Below, one piece after another: positions 22,114-34,284 of a stretch of 64,000 nucleotides of DNA (position 1 is its first letter; each line of letters begins with the position of its first letter). The DNA comes from Cephalopachus bancanus (lineage: Eukaryota; Chordata; Mammalia; Primates; Tarsiidae). The position numbers and the translations under genes are program-made. The notes under the pieces are model-generated. The model saw nothing but the letters and a program-made list of their open reading frames with translations. It ran no database searches and was not told where the DNA came from. Where the stretch lies: positions 3,162,001 to 3,226,000 of the forward strand of contig JAPVLO010000123.1 of the NCBI GenBank assembly GCA_027257055.1, in the 5' to 3' direction.

Positions 22114-22690
22114 ATGTTCACAGTGGCGTTCCTCATGGATAAAAGATTTTATCGAGATCGTTTATTTATAAAGAAAATAGTGTCTATAATGGCATCATTA
22201 CATTCACCGTTAATCAGCTCTCTGTCTTTCATACTGTGTTCAAGCCCATTAGTATTTGGAAGATAAAATATACACATTTGATTATCCCTTGGCACCTCAT
22301 GATTTAAAAAGGGAGAAGAAGGGAGAAAAAAAAAAAAAAACCTGACAGCAAATCTTTTAAAGTGATTGCTTTTTACGGGCTCCGTGCACGGAGTTTTGTG
22401 TTTCTCTGAGCATGTAAAGGCATCTCGTAACACATATTACGGTGGTATCTCGGCGGGCTTTGGTCATAAATAACCACCTTCTTAAGTGGTGCAATATGTA
22501 TTATTTTTCTCCTGTGAACTTGGGGCCTCCCACACACGATTCTCCAATTGCAAATAATAAAATGTGGGCGAGATCAGTATTTCTAATTCAAGAATCAACT
22601 AGAAGCGATGTCGTGTTTAAAACTGCATGAACACTGGGACTTAGAGTGATACACGATTGAGCAGCGAGCGACTTCATTTTTTGCCCAAAT
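22020..22690. promoter_or_regulatory. Candidate CNE
   Basis: Repeat-poor unique sequence with a perfect 14-bp palindrome (CTCCGTGCACGGAG, 22380-22393), TAAT-type words and no transposon match. Possible IRX-cluster enhancer, inferred from texture and locus. Confidence 0.3.
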
Positions 22691-22925
22691 TTGAAGAACT
22701 GCCTAAGCCCCAGACTTCTCCATTTAAATATCTCTTGCTTGGGTTGCCACAAAGAGCCTTTGTACATTATTCTGAAAAGCCCTAGGCATAGGATTATGTG
22801 TTCTTACACCTCTTATTTTAAGCATCAGCAGCAAAGTATACCAAAGGCAAATTTATGTTTAGAACTATCAATAAAACATAACTGAGAGTCTGCTAAATTA
22901 GTAATCATGAAAAACCTTCCCAGTT

Positions 22926-22948
22926 CTCTCTCTCTCTCTCTCTCTCTC
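22926..22948. repeat. (CT)n microsatellite
   Basis: Uninterrupted CT dinucleotide run of about 11 units, followed by a short second CT tract. Confidence 0.9.
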
Positions 22949-23879
22949 AATTTCTCTCTCTTTTTTAATATTACAAAGCAACTTTTAAGTATTTGCCTTT
23001 GGTGCGAGGGTGGTCTCCTAAGACAACGTATACTTAAATATCTCAGAGGTACCTCAAGGTCTTATTTTTAGATTGGAGTATCAAGGGAGAACTAAACTAA
23101 AATCTAATAATGGTTTTAAGTTAAATGCCTTCAAGTACTGCCAAGAGCCCTTATCATCAGATGTCCATCATGAAAGGCATAATTTATCAGCAAGATGGAA
23201 TAGATAGTGTTTGTCAGCAGTTGTTATTAACTCAAATGAATAGATGGCTTTACCCGGACCTCTAAAAGTTCTATTTCAATCTCATGGGCACTAAGAAACT
23301 ACACATGAAACCATTTAGCCAAGAGGGAAAATTACTTCCCACCTTACCGCAACAAGTCTGGATTTTCTGAAAGGAACATAAACAAGAAGACAGAAAGAAA
23401 GACGCCCGTCCTCGACAGTATCAGGGTGAAGTTCAGTGGAAGAGGGGAAAGCTCTTTCTTGAGGATGGGTTTCACACTTGGAGGTCACAGAGCCATCCTG
23501 GTACTCCCAGAAGGCAGCACACAGACAGGCATCTGGGTGTGGTTTCTCTTTGGTGCCTAAATCATTTGCAAGAGTTCGAGGGATTAGAAAGCAGACAATT
23601 ATCTCCCTCGACTGCTAGAATATGAAGGCTGGAAGGCCCCCGAGATCAGTTGACAGAGTGGTTTTCATTTTCTTTTTAGCCTCAGAACTCTTTCTTCCCT
23701 CAAAATATTATGCAGAACTCTGATTATGAAGGAGATAAAAGCAGAATGGTCTGTTTAACGTGGGGCTGGGGGTTAGGAATCCCACCCACTGAGCCCCCAA
23801 CCCTCCTCCTACAGTGACTTCTGTGGAAGGCCTAAGGGCTCAGCAGAACATAATTTTAAACCCACTGCCTAGTAGAGTA

Positions 23880-23990
23880 GTCTCACTCACTACCCATTCG
23901 GTGAAGAAGCCAAAACTCAGAGAGGACAAGTGACTTGTCCAAAGTCACACAGCTCGCTAAGAGCAGAGAGGGACCAATGATGCCAGACAG
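23880..23990 (-). repeat. MIR SINE fragment
   Basis: Reverse MIR: aaaactcagagaggacaa, gtgacttgtccaaagtca, cacagctcgctaaga. Confidence 0.75.
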
Positions 23991-24639
23991 GGGCTTTGAA
24001 GGCTACATCTATTAAGATCCAAAGGGAGATAACCTGCTTTGTTGGCCATGCCTTGCCTGAAACACGATTTTCCAGCCTCAGAAGTCATGAATATCTTTGC
24101 TGTTCTGTCTTTTCTGTCTCTTGCTTTATTATTCCCAGCAGTGAGTGAGAATACTTGTCGTTAAGCAGATTTAAAGATGACAGATAACCCTGGTGACTAT
24201 TTCCATCTCTTCATTTTTTTAAAACATTGGCCGCTTGCCATGTAAATTTCATCTTTTCAGTTTACCATATGACTCTATAGAGAAGCTGGGACTTTAGCTA
24301 CTGATTGGGCATCTGCGGTATTACAGGCCCAGCCCTCCCATCAGTTCTTCCACCCATTCCAGCCATGTGACTCTAACAGCAGTGACCCAGTTCATATAAA
24401 ACCACACCCCTAACCTCAGTTTATCAGCATTGGACACTGAATGGAACCATGCGATATTAAATGCAGAAGCTGTAACTAAGCCATGATCTAACAAGAGGGA
24501 TTCTCATTTGCAGGGAGAGAAAATGAATTCTGCCTGCCGATCAGAAGTCTAAGATGGAGAGAACACACCCCAAATCCCTCACAGGCTCTCGCTCTTTATT
24601 CTTTCCTTTCAATCCTGCTCAAATCAACAGGGTACACTG

Positions 24640-24815
24640 CGTGTTAGAGGTTGAGAATCTGGAGTGTGGAACCACATGGATACGGTCACGTACTCTTGAT
24701 CAAGAACAACTCACTGAGTTGCTCTTTGTGTCTCTGTCTTTGTTTCTTCTTCTGCAGAATGGGGAGGGTAATAGTGCCTGTCCCACAGAGTTATTTCAGC
24801 TGAACACTTGGTAAG
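24640..24815 (+). repeat. MIR SINE, degraded
   Basis: Forward pattern: tgctctttgtgtctctgt, gcagaatggggagggtaa, tagtgcctgtcccacaga. Confidence 0.55.
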
Positions 24816-25738
24816 TGTTTCAGAAAAGGACCTCAGGCTTGGCAGAAGCTTGAGCCTTCTAGAATTTGGTCTTGGAAAATCAATCTTCAACTCATTCAGT
24901 CTCTCAATTCAAGAATGTGTTGGTATGAGTGAGCAGGGAAGTGACCAGTGGCTGCAGAAGAGTCAGGGAGGATGGGAGCCAGTGGGATATTAACCATGGG
25001 CACCACTCCCCATAAAAGTGACACACAGAGCTTTCCATACCTGGGGACTTGTCCCTCTTCATGCCGGTGGTTTCCTTCACAGCTGGGGAACTCTGAGTTC
25101 TAGTGGATGTGTGCTGTGTTGTTTTCTGCTGAATGTACCACTTCTGTAAATTTCTGAGGCCTTTTATATTACACGTATTTCAATAACTTGTAATTTTCTG
25201 AGTCTATAGGCATGTTTCCATCAATAACATTACCATCCCATTGTAACTACCACACTATTTTCTTTCCATACATTCTGCTAACTAGTTCAAGTCAGGCTTT
25301 TAGCTCTTGCAACCAAGGGAGCCCTAAGAATTTTGACAGATCTAGACAACAACCCCAACCCCCAAAGATTGACGGTCCCCTTCCTGTTGCTTTGAGTCTT
25401 TTCTTAAAATACGAAAACAGGGCTGATCTATAGGCAGAATCTAACATACTGTCACAAACGTTTTCTGGGCATCTCTGGGAAAAGAAGAGGGAAATGGCAA
25501 TACAGTCTGACAAAGACTCCAAAAGAGAGGGAAGAAAAGGTCTGCGGGAACAGAGGGCTAAAACAGATTGTTCCCAGCTCTGTGCATGAGGAAGGGGTTC
25601 ACATGGAAGGCAGTTTTTGCTCTGGGTCTTGAGGTACTAGAACACAACAGTGTAGGGTAAATTGTAGCCAGCAATTTTTCCTTCTGCAAGTACATTTAAC
25701 TGGAAACGTCATTGAAGATTGAGGTTGGGTAGTCTCAA

Positions 25739-25935
25739 ATGATAATAATAATAAATAGCATTCTTTGAGTGCTTCCTATTTACCTGATTTTTTAAAATGT
25801 GCTTTACACAGATTCCTTCATTGGATGCTCACATACCATTTGGCTAGATCTTCACATAAGAGCTCACATGTTTAAGAGGTAAGGCTATGATTCCAGACTC
25901 CTTCCAAGTAGTCTGACTCTCATAACCACTACATA
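25739..25935 (-). repeat. MIR-type fragment with (AAT)n start
   Basis: gataataataataaatag, then tttgagtgcttcctattt, ctttacacagattcct and catgtttaagaggtaagg. Confidence 0.5.
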
Positions 25936-26659
25936 ATGATTCCAAATGCACAGTGCCAGGCCTGGGGAGATGCTGGTGAATAGGATACATGTGGTCTCTG
26001 CCTTCTTGGATCCCACAGTGGTGTGTGTTAATAAGAGTATGGACTTAGTTCTTCCTTGTGTCTTTGTTTTTACTAATACTAGTTAGATAAGGTACAATCT
26101 TCACCCTTAGTGTTCTGTGGCTTTTAAGGTTGTGTGAAGATGTTTGTGGTTACATCTTGAGCATGCATTTTTCTACCTAGTCCCACTTGCCTAATAGCCC
26201 TAATTGGTGTGATTCTGGGCAGGCTGATGGTACCCCTGTCCCAAGGTGGACTGTGAATGAGACCAGGCTGGCCCAATCAGCACATTCCGTCTACCAGCCC
26301 CACTTATGGGTTCAGGAGTGGGTGTGTGACTTCAGCTGCCCTGAGCATATTGGGTTTCAAGTCTTTATCTGGAAATGCCGTCGAAGACATGAACAGAGTA
26401 GCACGAAGCTCTCCAACTACTGAAAGCTGTCTTGGGACTGGGAGGGGAAATACTTGCTGAGGAAAACACAAGCAAACGGAGCAGATAAATCAAGAGATAG
26501 AAGCGGGATCCTGGTGACATCACTGGGTTCCTGGATCATTTCTTCCCTGAAGCCTTAGCATAACTATGGATTATATAACCACAGAAGCCAGTATGAGTCA
26601 GGAGTCCATTGAAATCCAAAGCTTATGATGTGGGAGGCTGTGGTAGCCACTGTTGGCTT

Positions 26660-26770
26660 GAGAAAATGTCCCCTGAGTCCCCGTCTGCTACTCAATCCTT
26701 GCGTGACCTCAGTTCTCTGAATCTCAGTTTACTTATCGGTAAAATGAGAAGGTCAAATTGAAATCACATA
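26660..26770 (+). repeat. MIR SINE fragment
   Basis: tgcgtgacctcagttctc, tgaatctcagtttactta, tcggtaaaatgagaagg. Confidence 0.75.
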
Positions 26771-26784
26771 GTGAGGATGATGAT

Positions 26785-26975
26785 GATTGCCACTTGGCAG
26801 GCACTTCCTGTGTGCCATCTGCTCTGCTGACATTTTTATATACACATTACGTTGAGTTGGTCCAACAGCCTCATGAAGTAGTAATATGAGGAAACTGACA
26901 CCCAGAGAAATGGACTCACTTGCTTGAGGCCACACAGCACAGTCAGTGAACGGCAAAGCTGAGATTTGATGCAGG
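26785..26975 (-). repeat. MIR/L2-type fragment
   Basis: ggcaggcacttcctgtgt, atatgaggaaactgacac, ttgcttgaggccacacag. Confidence 0.7.
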
Positions 26976-27539
26976 CACATAACAGAGGGGATTTTTTGTT
27001 TGTGCTTTGTTTTGTCTTAAGAGACCAACTTCTATGCTGCACAACTGCGCCTGAAGTATTTGAGCACTACGAGGACTGGGGCAAAGCTATGCTACTCACA
27101 CGGAATTCCTGGTACCAGCCACAGTACTCAGCAAAGAGTGGGCATTTGATACATCCCAGTTGAATGAATGAATGAATGAATGAGTGACTAGATGATCTCT
27201 CAGAGCCCATCCAGCTCTAGAGCTCTCCGAAATACACCTCATGTTCCTTGCCTAATGAGGGTTCCCAGAAGCATTTCTTGGGTGAGGGGCAAGCCCCTTC
27301 TCCTCCTCTGAACTCACGCTTGCTCTGCTGACTGCCCCCCACTAATGAGGGGACACAGCCCAAGGGGACTGTGTCTCCAGGCTAATTATTTTGTGGCTGC
27401 TCTGGCCACACAATTCAAAATATTCAGGCTATTGTTGGTGTTTTACATCTTGCCACTGTTGCCCTTGTCAACTTCCAAGGGCATGAAGCCATGGCCCAAT
27501 GGGCTAGCCCTTTCAAGGTCAGCCTGACGGCAAACACAA

Positions 27540-28260
27540 ACTTAATTGAGCTGGAATAATAATTTTTTTCCCTTTGCTTGATGTGCAGGTGACAATACTT
27601 AAAATATCGACATGCCTTAATACTTTTAAATTCAGTTGTTTGCTGATCAGCAGCAGCTACTTAAATTGACCAATCTATCTTGCCCAGCTGGAGATCAAGG
27701 GATCAGCACTTAATTTCATTCCCTGAATAAAGAATTTTTTTTATATCCACATGGAAATATCAGAACATGAAAGGTTAAATCAATATGGAGTTTTACATTG
27801 CTTAAAGGGCATTTGCATCAAAGCAACCCTGAATGCAATTCACTTGTTTAATGAATTTTTTATGCTTATTTAATGAATTTCACAAAGGTTTGGTGTTTTT
27901 CATAAAATGGATAAGGACTTCCAGTTTTATGAAATAATAAAAGTGGAACTGAAGTTATGAAATGAGCAATCTCATTAGTTAGGCATGATATATTCATATG
28001 AAAATGTACATGTCTCTGTATTATTGCCTGGGCACCATTATGCGAACAGTGACTTGTTATAATAGCATGGCAAATATTCCTCTAGTTAAGATATCAAGAA
28101 GTGACAGAAGGAAATTGCATTTTTCCCCATTTCTAATAATGACATAATTAATGCTCATTTAAAATAATTACCTGGGCATTGTTTCCCAAGAGTGCTGGGG
28201 CCTAATTCACTGGTAAATGTGTCCTGAGATACTTTTGAACTTCAATAACTCAAATGACGT
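27540..28260. promoter_or_regulatory. Candidate CNE (strongest looking)
   Basis: About 0.7 kb of AT-rich unique sequence rich in TTAAT/TAAT words, with an octamer-like ATTTGCAT at about 27811-27818 and a repeated TTTAATGAATTT motif at 27847 and 27871. It has no repeats or coding frame. This is typical of vertebrate developmental enhancers. Conservation is expected, not demonstrated. Confidence 0.35.
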
Positions 28261-28396
28261 CCCTTGCTTTTTAATTAGTTATTTGTTGAGGTAACAGTGA
28301 TTCCCTGTCTTTTCATTTCAATGTCCTGATGCACAAAGAGAATATACAGGACTCATTCTATCAAATACAGAAGAAATATCCTTGTGCTTGTGCTGA

Positions 28397-28398
28397 GG

Positions 28399-28435
<37 letters not shown>
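28397..28435. repeat. (GA)n microsatellite
   Basis: GA dinucleotide run of about 18 units. Confidence 0.95.
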
Positions 28436-28438
<3 letters not shown>

Positions 28439-28574
28439 AATATTAATTTTCTTCCTCCTGGATTTTGTTTCTGAGTTATTATTTCTTTGGATTTTGGGCT
28501 TCTTGTTGGGTGAACTGGTCAGGGACTGACTCATCTTTGCTATCCAGAAGTCAGAGGGTGCACTGGGTAACAAT

Positions 28575-28745
28575 TCACGTTTTGAAACACAACTCTGTGA
28601 TTTGCAACTGTTTGACCATGGGCAAGTTACTTAACCTCTCTGAAGCTCAGCCATATGGTAAGGATTATTTTTGGTAGTTCCTGCCTCTTGGGTGTGGGCT
28701 CATGTACATGCAACCTAGCACAGTGTCTGGCCTCTGGTAAGCACC
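28575..28745 (+). repeat. MIR SINE
   Basis: Forward MIR: gtttgaccatgggcaagt, tacttaacctctctgaag, ctagcacagtgtctggcc. Confidence 0.85.
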
Positions 28746-29354
28746 CCCACCATGTCAGCTGTTGGTATAGATGATGCTGGTGAGGAGCTGTGCCTGGAGT
28801 TTGGTGGATGCTCTGGTGGAGTCTGAACGTAAGTCAGTGAATCAGTGCGAGGCAGGGACTCGCTGGGGAGACTCAGAATTGTTTCATCTCCCTTTCTTCC
28901 CCTTCTCCAGAAGACAGGCATCTGGAACACTCCCTTGGCATTCAACACTGATATCAATCTCAGCTACATTCATAATACAGTGCCACTGAATTAATTCTGG
29001 CTCCTCTGATATCACAGAGAGACAAATTCAGATGAGCACTTCAGTGAGCCTGCCTGGGGCACCCACTGGACGCTGGGCACCTGCAGGAGGGCCCTATGAA
29101 AAGAAAAAGGCATGGCTCCTCCTTCTTGAGGAGTTCATAATGTTGGTTGGACAATATGAAACAGCCAGAAGGCAATTTTATTAACAGTAATACTCCTTAT
29201 ATCCATATAGCACTTTGTAGTTTTCAAAAACCTTTCAAGAATCACCTACGTGGTTGGACCTGCTAATCCATTAGGGCTCTTTCAATGGTAGATTGAAATA
29301 ATTTCATTAGATAAAGAGATGCTTAGCAAATTTGTCCCTGCAGCTAAAATGGCG

Positions 29355-29450
29355 TCCCAGCACCAGCTCTGCCCAGTTCCATCTATGTGGCCTCTTGCAA
29401 GTTGTTTAACCTCTTTGAGCATCCATTTCTTTGTCTTTCAAGTGGATGAT
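29355..29450 (+). repeat. MIR SINE fragment
   Basis: catctatgtggcctcttg, caagttgtttaacctctt, tgagcatccatttctttg. Confidence 0.75.
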
Positions 29451-30559
29451 GACCCACTAAATTTGCTGGCATATAAGACACATCCCCTCTTATTTCCTTT
29501 AATGCCAAATTTTATTTTGTGTCCAGTGTGCCCATATTCCAGGTGGGAACAAGAGTCAAAGAAAGAAATAATGTAAGATGCTACCCCCCAGCGGTAGAGT
29601 TAGGTAATTCAAAGGTTCACAGCAAAGGCAAGGGCGCCTGCTGCCTTTCGGTAGTGTTGGTGGCTGTTAAATTTTTACTTTATAATTTTTCTAAATAAAA
29701 ATGTAAAAACCACAGACCATTTGATTCACGTTTGAGTATTCACTGATATCTATATTTTGTACAAATACAGACACACTCACAATTTTTAAAGCTGTCATTT
29801 TATACTCTTTGAAGACTAACCCAACTATTACCCAATATCCAGAAATTAAGCCTTTCTACTTGATTCCAAAATATAGTCTACTGTATTTGCAGTATTGAAA
29901 TAATGTTCTTTCATATATGAAATCACTTTGACATCACTTTCAATAACAATAAAAATACTCAGTTTCTTTCTCTGTCTCCAATTTTTTTCCTATTAGGGTG
30001 AATCTTATTATATCATTGAGTTACATAATAACAAACCTAATAACCTTTCTTTAAATTTGGGTCTTTTGGCTTCCACAATCAGAGATCTTTCTAAGATAGG
30101 ACCCTGGCTTTCCTACGTGTCTCACTTTCACATGTTTGTATGTTTTCATCTAAAGCCCCAGTGCTTGGCTAGAGTGATGAGCAGACACACATGGGGGGAA
30201 CTTTGGGGCACCCAGGCCCATAGTCCCTGCCAGGGCCTCTCCTGCATAAGGCCTAGGGCCTTGGCATGCAGCATCTGAAATGTCATGAAAACCTTCCCCG
30301 CGTTATCCTGATTTGTCCCCCAGGAGAGAAACCAAAGCTCTGAAGCAGTAGGTAAGACACCTGGAGAGATCGTGGCATGGGTGCCACACACAAGTGATGA
30401 GGGAGGAAAGACGGACTTTCACCGAATGCTGCTGGGCTTAGATTCGCCTTCATGCACACCTTTTCGCCCATCACAGCAGCCCCCAAGGTAGATAATGGCC
30501 TCATTTTTTTTAAACACGGGAAGATGTTTAGATTCACAGGTTAACTCCCCTGTCCCTCC

Positions 30560-31312
30560 TTCCACTTCTACCAGAAGCACTGACTCTCCAGGGGCTCAGG
30601 CCCGAACCTTGGAGCCATCCTTGGTGGCCCTCTGTCTCTCCCCTCCCTCTGCTCCCCATCAGCAAATCCTGCTGGCTCCACCATCCAAATCTACCTAGAA
30701 ACTGACCCTTTCTCACCATGCCTAACACACCAGGTCACTGACACATGGTACTCACCTCGAATTGTGCAGCCTGACTCACTCTTGGCCCCTCAGTCTGTTG
30801 CCCAGACAGAAGCCAGAATGAGGCTTTTAAGATGCAAATGAGATCACGTTGTGCCTCTGCCCAAACCCATCTCACTCAGAGTAAAATCCTAAATCCTTAC
30901 AGTGGGCAGTAAGCCTGGATGCCTCTCTGGCCTGTCTCTCCTCCTCTCCCTCTGTCTCACTTGGCTCCAGACATGCAGATGCCTTCCCTAAACTCCCAGC
31001 CACCCTCCCACCTGTTTGCTTGCCTTTCCCTCTGCCTGGAACTTCCCTCCCTCAGTTACCTTGGAGTTTCACTTCCTCCCTGGGGTTTTCCCAGCTCCTT
31101 CACCTCAAAAACACCCTCTCCCCACACTACTCCCTTAACCTGCTTTATTTTTCTTTGTAGTTCTTGAGATCACCAGATGCAGAACCTGTTTATACATTTC
31201 CTTGTTAATTGTCTGTCTTTCTTCCCTGCTTGAACTGGGGGCTCAGTAATATAACCCCACTGCCCATAGTGTAAATGATGGGTGAGCACTTGTTGAATAA
31301 ATGAATGAATGT
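30560..31312 (+). repeat. LINE2 (L2) 3' end
   Basis: Order matches the L2 3' region: ccctctgcctggaacttc, cagctccttcacctc, tgtttatacatttccttg, ttgtctgtctttcttccc, then the terminus gagcacttgttgaataaa with tgaatgaatg. A well preserved copy of several hundred bases. Confidence 0.85.
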
Positions 31313-31460
31313 CTAGGCCCCAGGAAAATCTTTATTCAATGCCTGAAATTTCCCCGTTTCTACCCATCGTGGTGCAGGCACAAAGAGAGACTTGTTTCAG
31401 TCAGGGCTAGAGAGGGTGGGTCTATTGTATGGTGATCCCAGGCCCACCCTTGACCATGCT

Positions 31461-31642
31461 GCATAGCCTGTCTGTAGCTACTCAGGGGGCTGAGGCAAGA
31501 GGATTGCTTGAGTCCAGGAGTTCTGGTCTGTAGTGCACTATGCCAATTGGGTGTCTGTGCTAACTTTGGCATCGGTATGGTGAGCTCCCAGGAGTAGGGG
31601 CTACTAGGTTGCCTAAGGAAGGGTGAACTGGCCCAGATCTGA
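31461..31642 (+). pseudogene. 7SL (SRP) RNA pseudogene, 3'-truncated
   Basis: Matches 7SL RNA from near its 5' end through the start of the S domain: ggctgaggcaagaggatt, gcttgagtccaggagttc, tgtagtgcactatgcc, then S-domain words absent from Alu such as gcatcggtatggtgagct and ctaggttgcctaaggaag, ending ggcccagatctga. The Alu/S boundary passes without a break, so this derives from 7SL RNA and not from an Alu. The 5' start is ragged and the 3' third is missing, with no A tail visible, so it is a dead copy. Confidence 0.9.
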
Positions 31643-32232
31643 CTCCTTTGGTATCAAAGGATTATTTTTCTACTGCCACAATTAATGATAAAACAAAACA
31701 ACTCATCAAAATTAAAAGCAGTTGTGTCTGCTGATGGCTGAGAGGGGCATGGACTCTTCCTGGGAGAATGTGTCCCAGTCCCCTCCCCACACCTCCTCTA
31801 GCGTAGTATCATGACAAAAATCAAAGTCACATTGGGCTTGCTTCTCTCAGCCTTGCCATTTAATGTTTAACATCTGGGAGGGAAAATGTCCTGAAGCTTT
31901 TAAAAATAAATGAAGGCATACATTCCAGGTTTGTGGTGAGACAAAGACAGGGCCGGTCAGTTCTCATATTCCTGAGGCCCTTACTGGCCGAGGTGTCCCA
32001 CGCCACCCACAGAAGGCTCTCAGAGAGGATTTCTTGGGGGCTGGTTTGCTGCCACGTGGTTCCTAGACTTCAAGAGCTGCTTGACATGGTGGCGTGCGAG
32101 CATTTTCCAACCTCGTTATAGTCCCTGAGCCCTGGATCCATATCATCACCTTCGCCAAATCTCAGAGCATTGGACAAAATGGATCCACCATGAGATTTTA
32201 GGACAAACAGTGAAAACAACTGTGGATATAAA

Positions 32233-32280
32233 TAATGAGTCACAATAAAGGCAGCTTTTGTCCTTTATTGTGATTCATTA
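32233..32280. repeat. 19-bp-stem inverted repeat (hairpin) with AP-1 site
   Basis: Left arm 32233-32251 and right arm 32262-32280 are reverse complements, with one position that would be a G-U wobble. The loop is 10 bases. The left arm contains TGAGTCA (32236-32242), a consensus AP-1 site. Confidence 0.9.
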
Positions 32281-33004
32281 AGAATGCTGGCATGTTGTAC
32301 TTCAGCCATCAGGAATAAAAGTGCCCAGGGGGCAGTCAAGGAACAGGAGTGGGTAAAGTGGTCTCAGGCTGTACTACATATGCACATTTTACGAGTGGTG
32401 GGGCCTTGGAAAGCAGGAAGACCTGCCTTCATCTCAGAGAACAACCGCTGCTCAGTTCATCACTTGCTGCCAGGCAGGAATGTGGTGGGCCCAGGCAAGA
32501 ATCTGGATTTTCATGTGATGCAACCGTCCAAAGAAACATGTCTCCTGGCCATGACAGCCGCAGTTTGTAGGCACTATTGTATATTAGTAAAAGCAACCTC
32601 TAAAAGCTTGATTATGAAGGTGGGCACCCAGAAACATATGTGGCATTTATATCTATGCGCTTCTGCTTTGCTAGGTTTTGTGCCAAGCTTTGTTACACAA
32701 AGAAATCTTCATGGTTGTGCAATATTTGGCAGTACCTTGAGCACTTTCATAACAATTACAGATGAAGATGTGCTTATTTGGGGATATCTGTCTGTTGAAG
32801 AGGTGGGGTAAGGATCCTATACCTTTGTTTTTTCTCCGAAGTAGAATACACTTTGGTTTCTTCCTTGATGTTTGAACGTGCAATTGTGGGGCATTAAACA
32901 TGGCTCCAAGTTCCTGGATGCTTCTCCCATCAGAGGCTGGTCTATTTTACTTCACTTCGCTGGCCTGGACTAGCTTGGACCAATGAACTGGAGTGGAAGG
33001 GACA

Positions 33005-33400
33005 CAAGGTCCGTTCTGGATGTAGGGGTATAACTTTAAGAGGATTGTCATTTTCTGTTCCTTCTTCTTCTAGCCTTGAACCTCTATGGAAGAAGTCCAA
33101 CTAACCAGCTGGAGAGACCATGTGGAGGGACCCTAAGAACACATGGAGAAAGTGACAGGTCCGGCTGACCTGGCCTTCCAACCACCCCACCGGGGGCCAG
33201 GGATGTGAGTGAACCATCTTGGCCCTTGTAGACCAGTCTGCTGCCTGCTGAATACCTTTGAGGGATCCCAGCCAATGGTGAAACATAGGCATCTCTCACC
33301 TGAACTCTGCCTGCATTCCTGACACATGAAACCACGACATCAAATAATAACTTGGTTATTGTTTGAAGTCATTCAGTTACAGGAAAGTATGTCAGCAGAC
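33005..33400 (+). repeat. Ancient LTR/MER-like repeat, unassigned
   Basis: ggaccaatgaactggagt, then at the end ttggttattgtttgaagt and cattcagttacaggaaa. These features are shared with the elements at 11850 and 43290. I cannot name the family. Confidence 0.4.
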
Positions 33401-33454
33401 AGCTATGCAGATAACTACAATTCTTACCTGCATGGCTTTTCTCTGAATGAGGTA

Positions 33455-34165
33455 TTATCTTATTTCTCTTATTCAGATTTACATAAGTATGTCAGTGTCA
33501 ATATAGGAAATTTGCAGAATGTCCAAAAAATTTCTCTCATATCTAAAGATTATTGCCAGCAATATTTATCTCTCTAGAACTTATTCTTTTTTTGTTGTTT
33601 GTTTTACAAAATTGAAATAAGACTGGATTTACTGCTGTGTAATCTGTTTTTATCACTTAGTACATCATGAACATTTTCCCATGTGGTGAAACATGCTTCA
33701 ATGTGATTTCTTATTTTATTTTATTTTTTGTTTTTCTATTTTTTATTTTTAAAATGTGGGATACAATTCAGGGTTAGGTACACAAGTGGTCATCGTACAG
33801 GCAAAGTGTGGGTACCCTTACTGATGTTATGTGTTCCCCTGGCAGTATCCCACTACTGCCAATCCCTTTCTTACAGTATTATGGTAAATGTTCAAGGTCC
33901 ACTTATGAGTGGGTACATGTGTTTTCTAATGGCTGCACAGAAAATTTGTTTTGTGGATGTACTATGATTTATGTAACCAATTTCATATTGTTTGAATGTG
34001 TAGTTTGTTTTCAAATTTTCCACATTATAAATATTGTTGCAATCAATATCATTGCCCGTAACCATTAGCTCATATTTCTGATTATTTTTTTAGGATCCAT
34101 ATTTGCAAATTAAATGTTAGATATAAAGTTTTTGTAAATTTTTTAGGGGTTTGAACATTGGAAAA
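33455..34165 (+). repeat. Ancient L1 (L1M-type) 3' UTR, split by a younger insertion
   Basis: taatggctgcacagaaaa, tgtggatgtactatgatt, tatgtaaccaatttcat and attataaatattgttgca follow the L1M 3' UTR. The element is interrupted at 33712-33916. Confidence 0.75.
33712..33916 (-). repeat. Young 5'-truncated L1 3' end, nested insertion with TSD
   Basis: A T-rich head (antisense A tail), then aaaatgtgggatacaatt, cagggttaggtacacaag, gtgtgggtacccttactg. The 11-bp target-site duplications atgtgatttct (33701-33711) and atgtgttttct (33917-33927) differ at one base. Confidence 0.75.
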
Positions 34166-34284
34166 CTGCTCTGTGAACTAGTAATATTTGAAATTGACAA
34201 TTTTCCAATAACTTCTTCCATATTGAGTGTTAATGATATTTTTTTAAAACTTATTTTTGACTTATCATTTTTATGGTATTGTCA

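Noticed and set aside
31461..31642. Functional 7SL RNA gene
   Set aside because: The 3' third is missing and many substitutions are present; it is a pseudogene.
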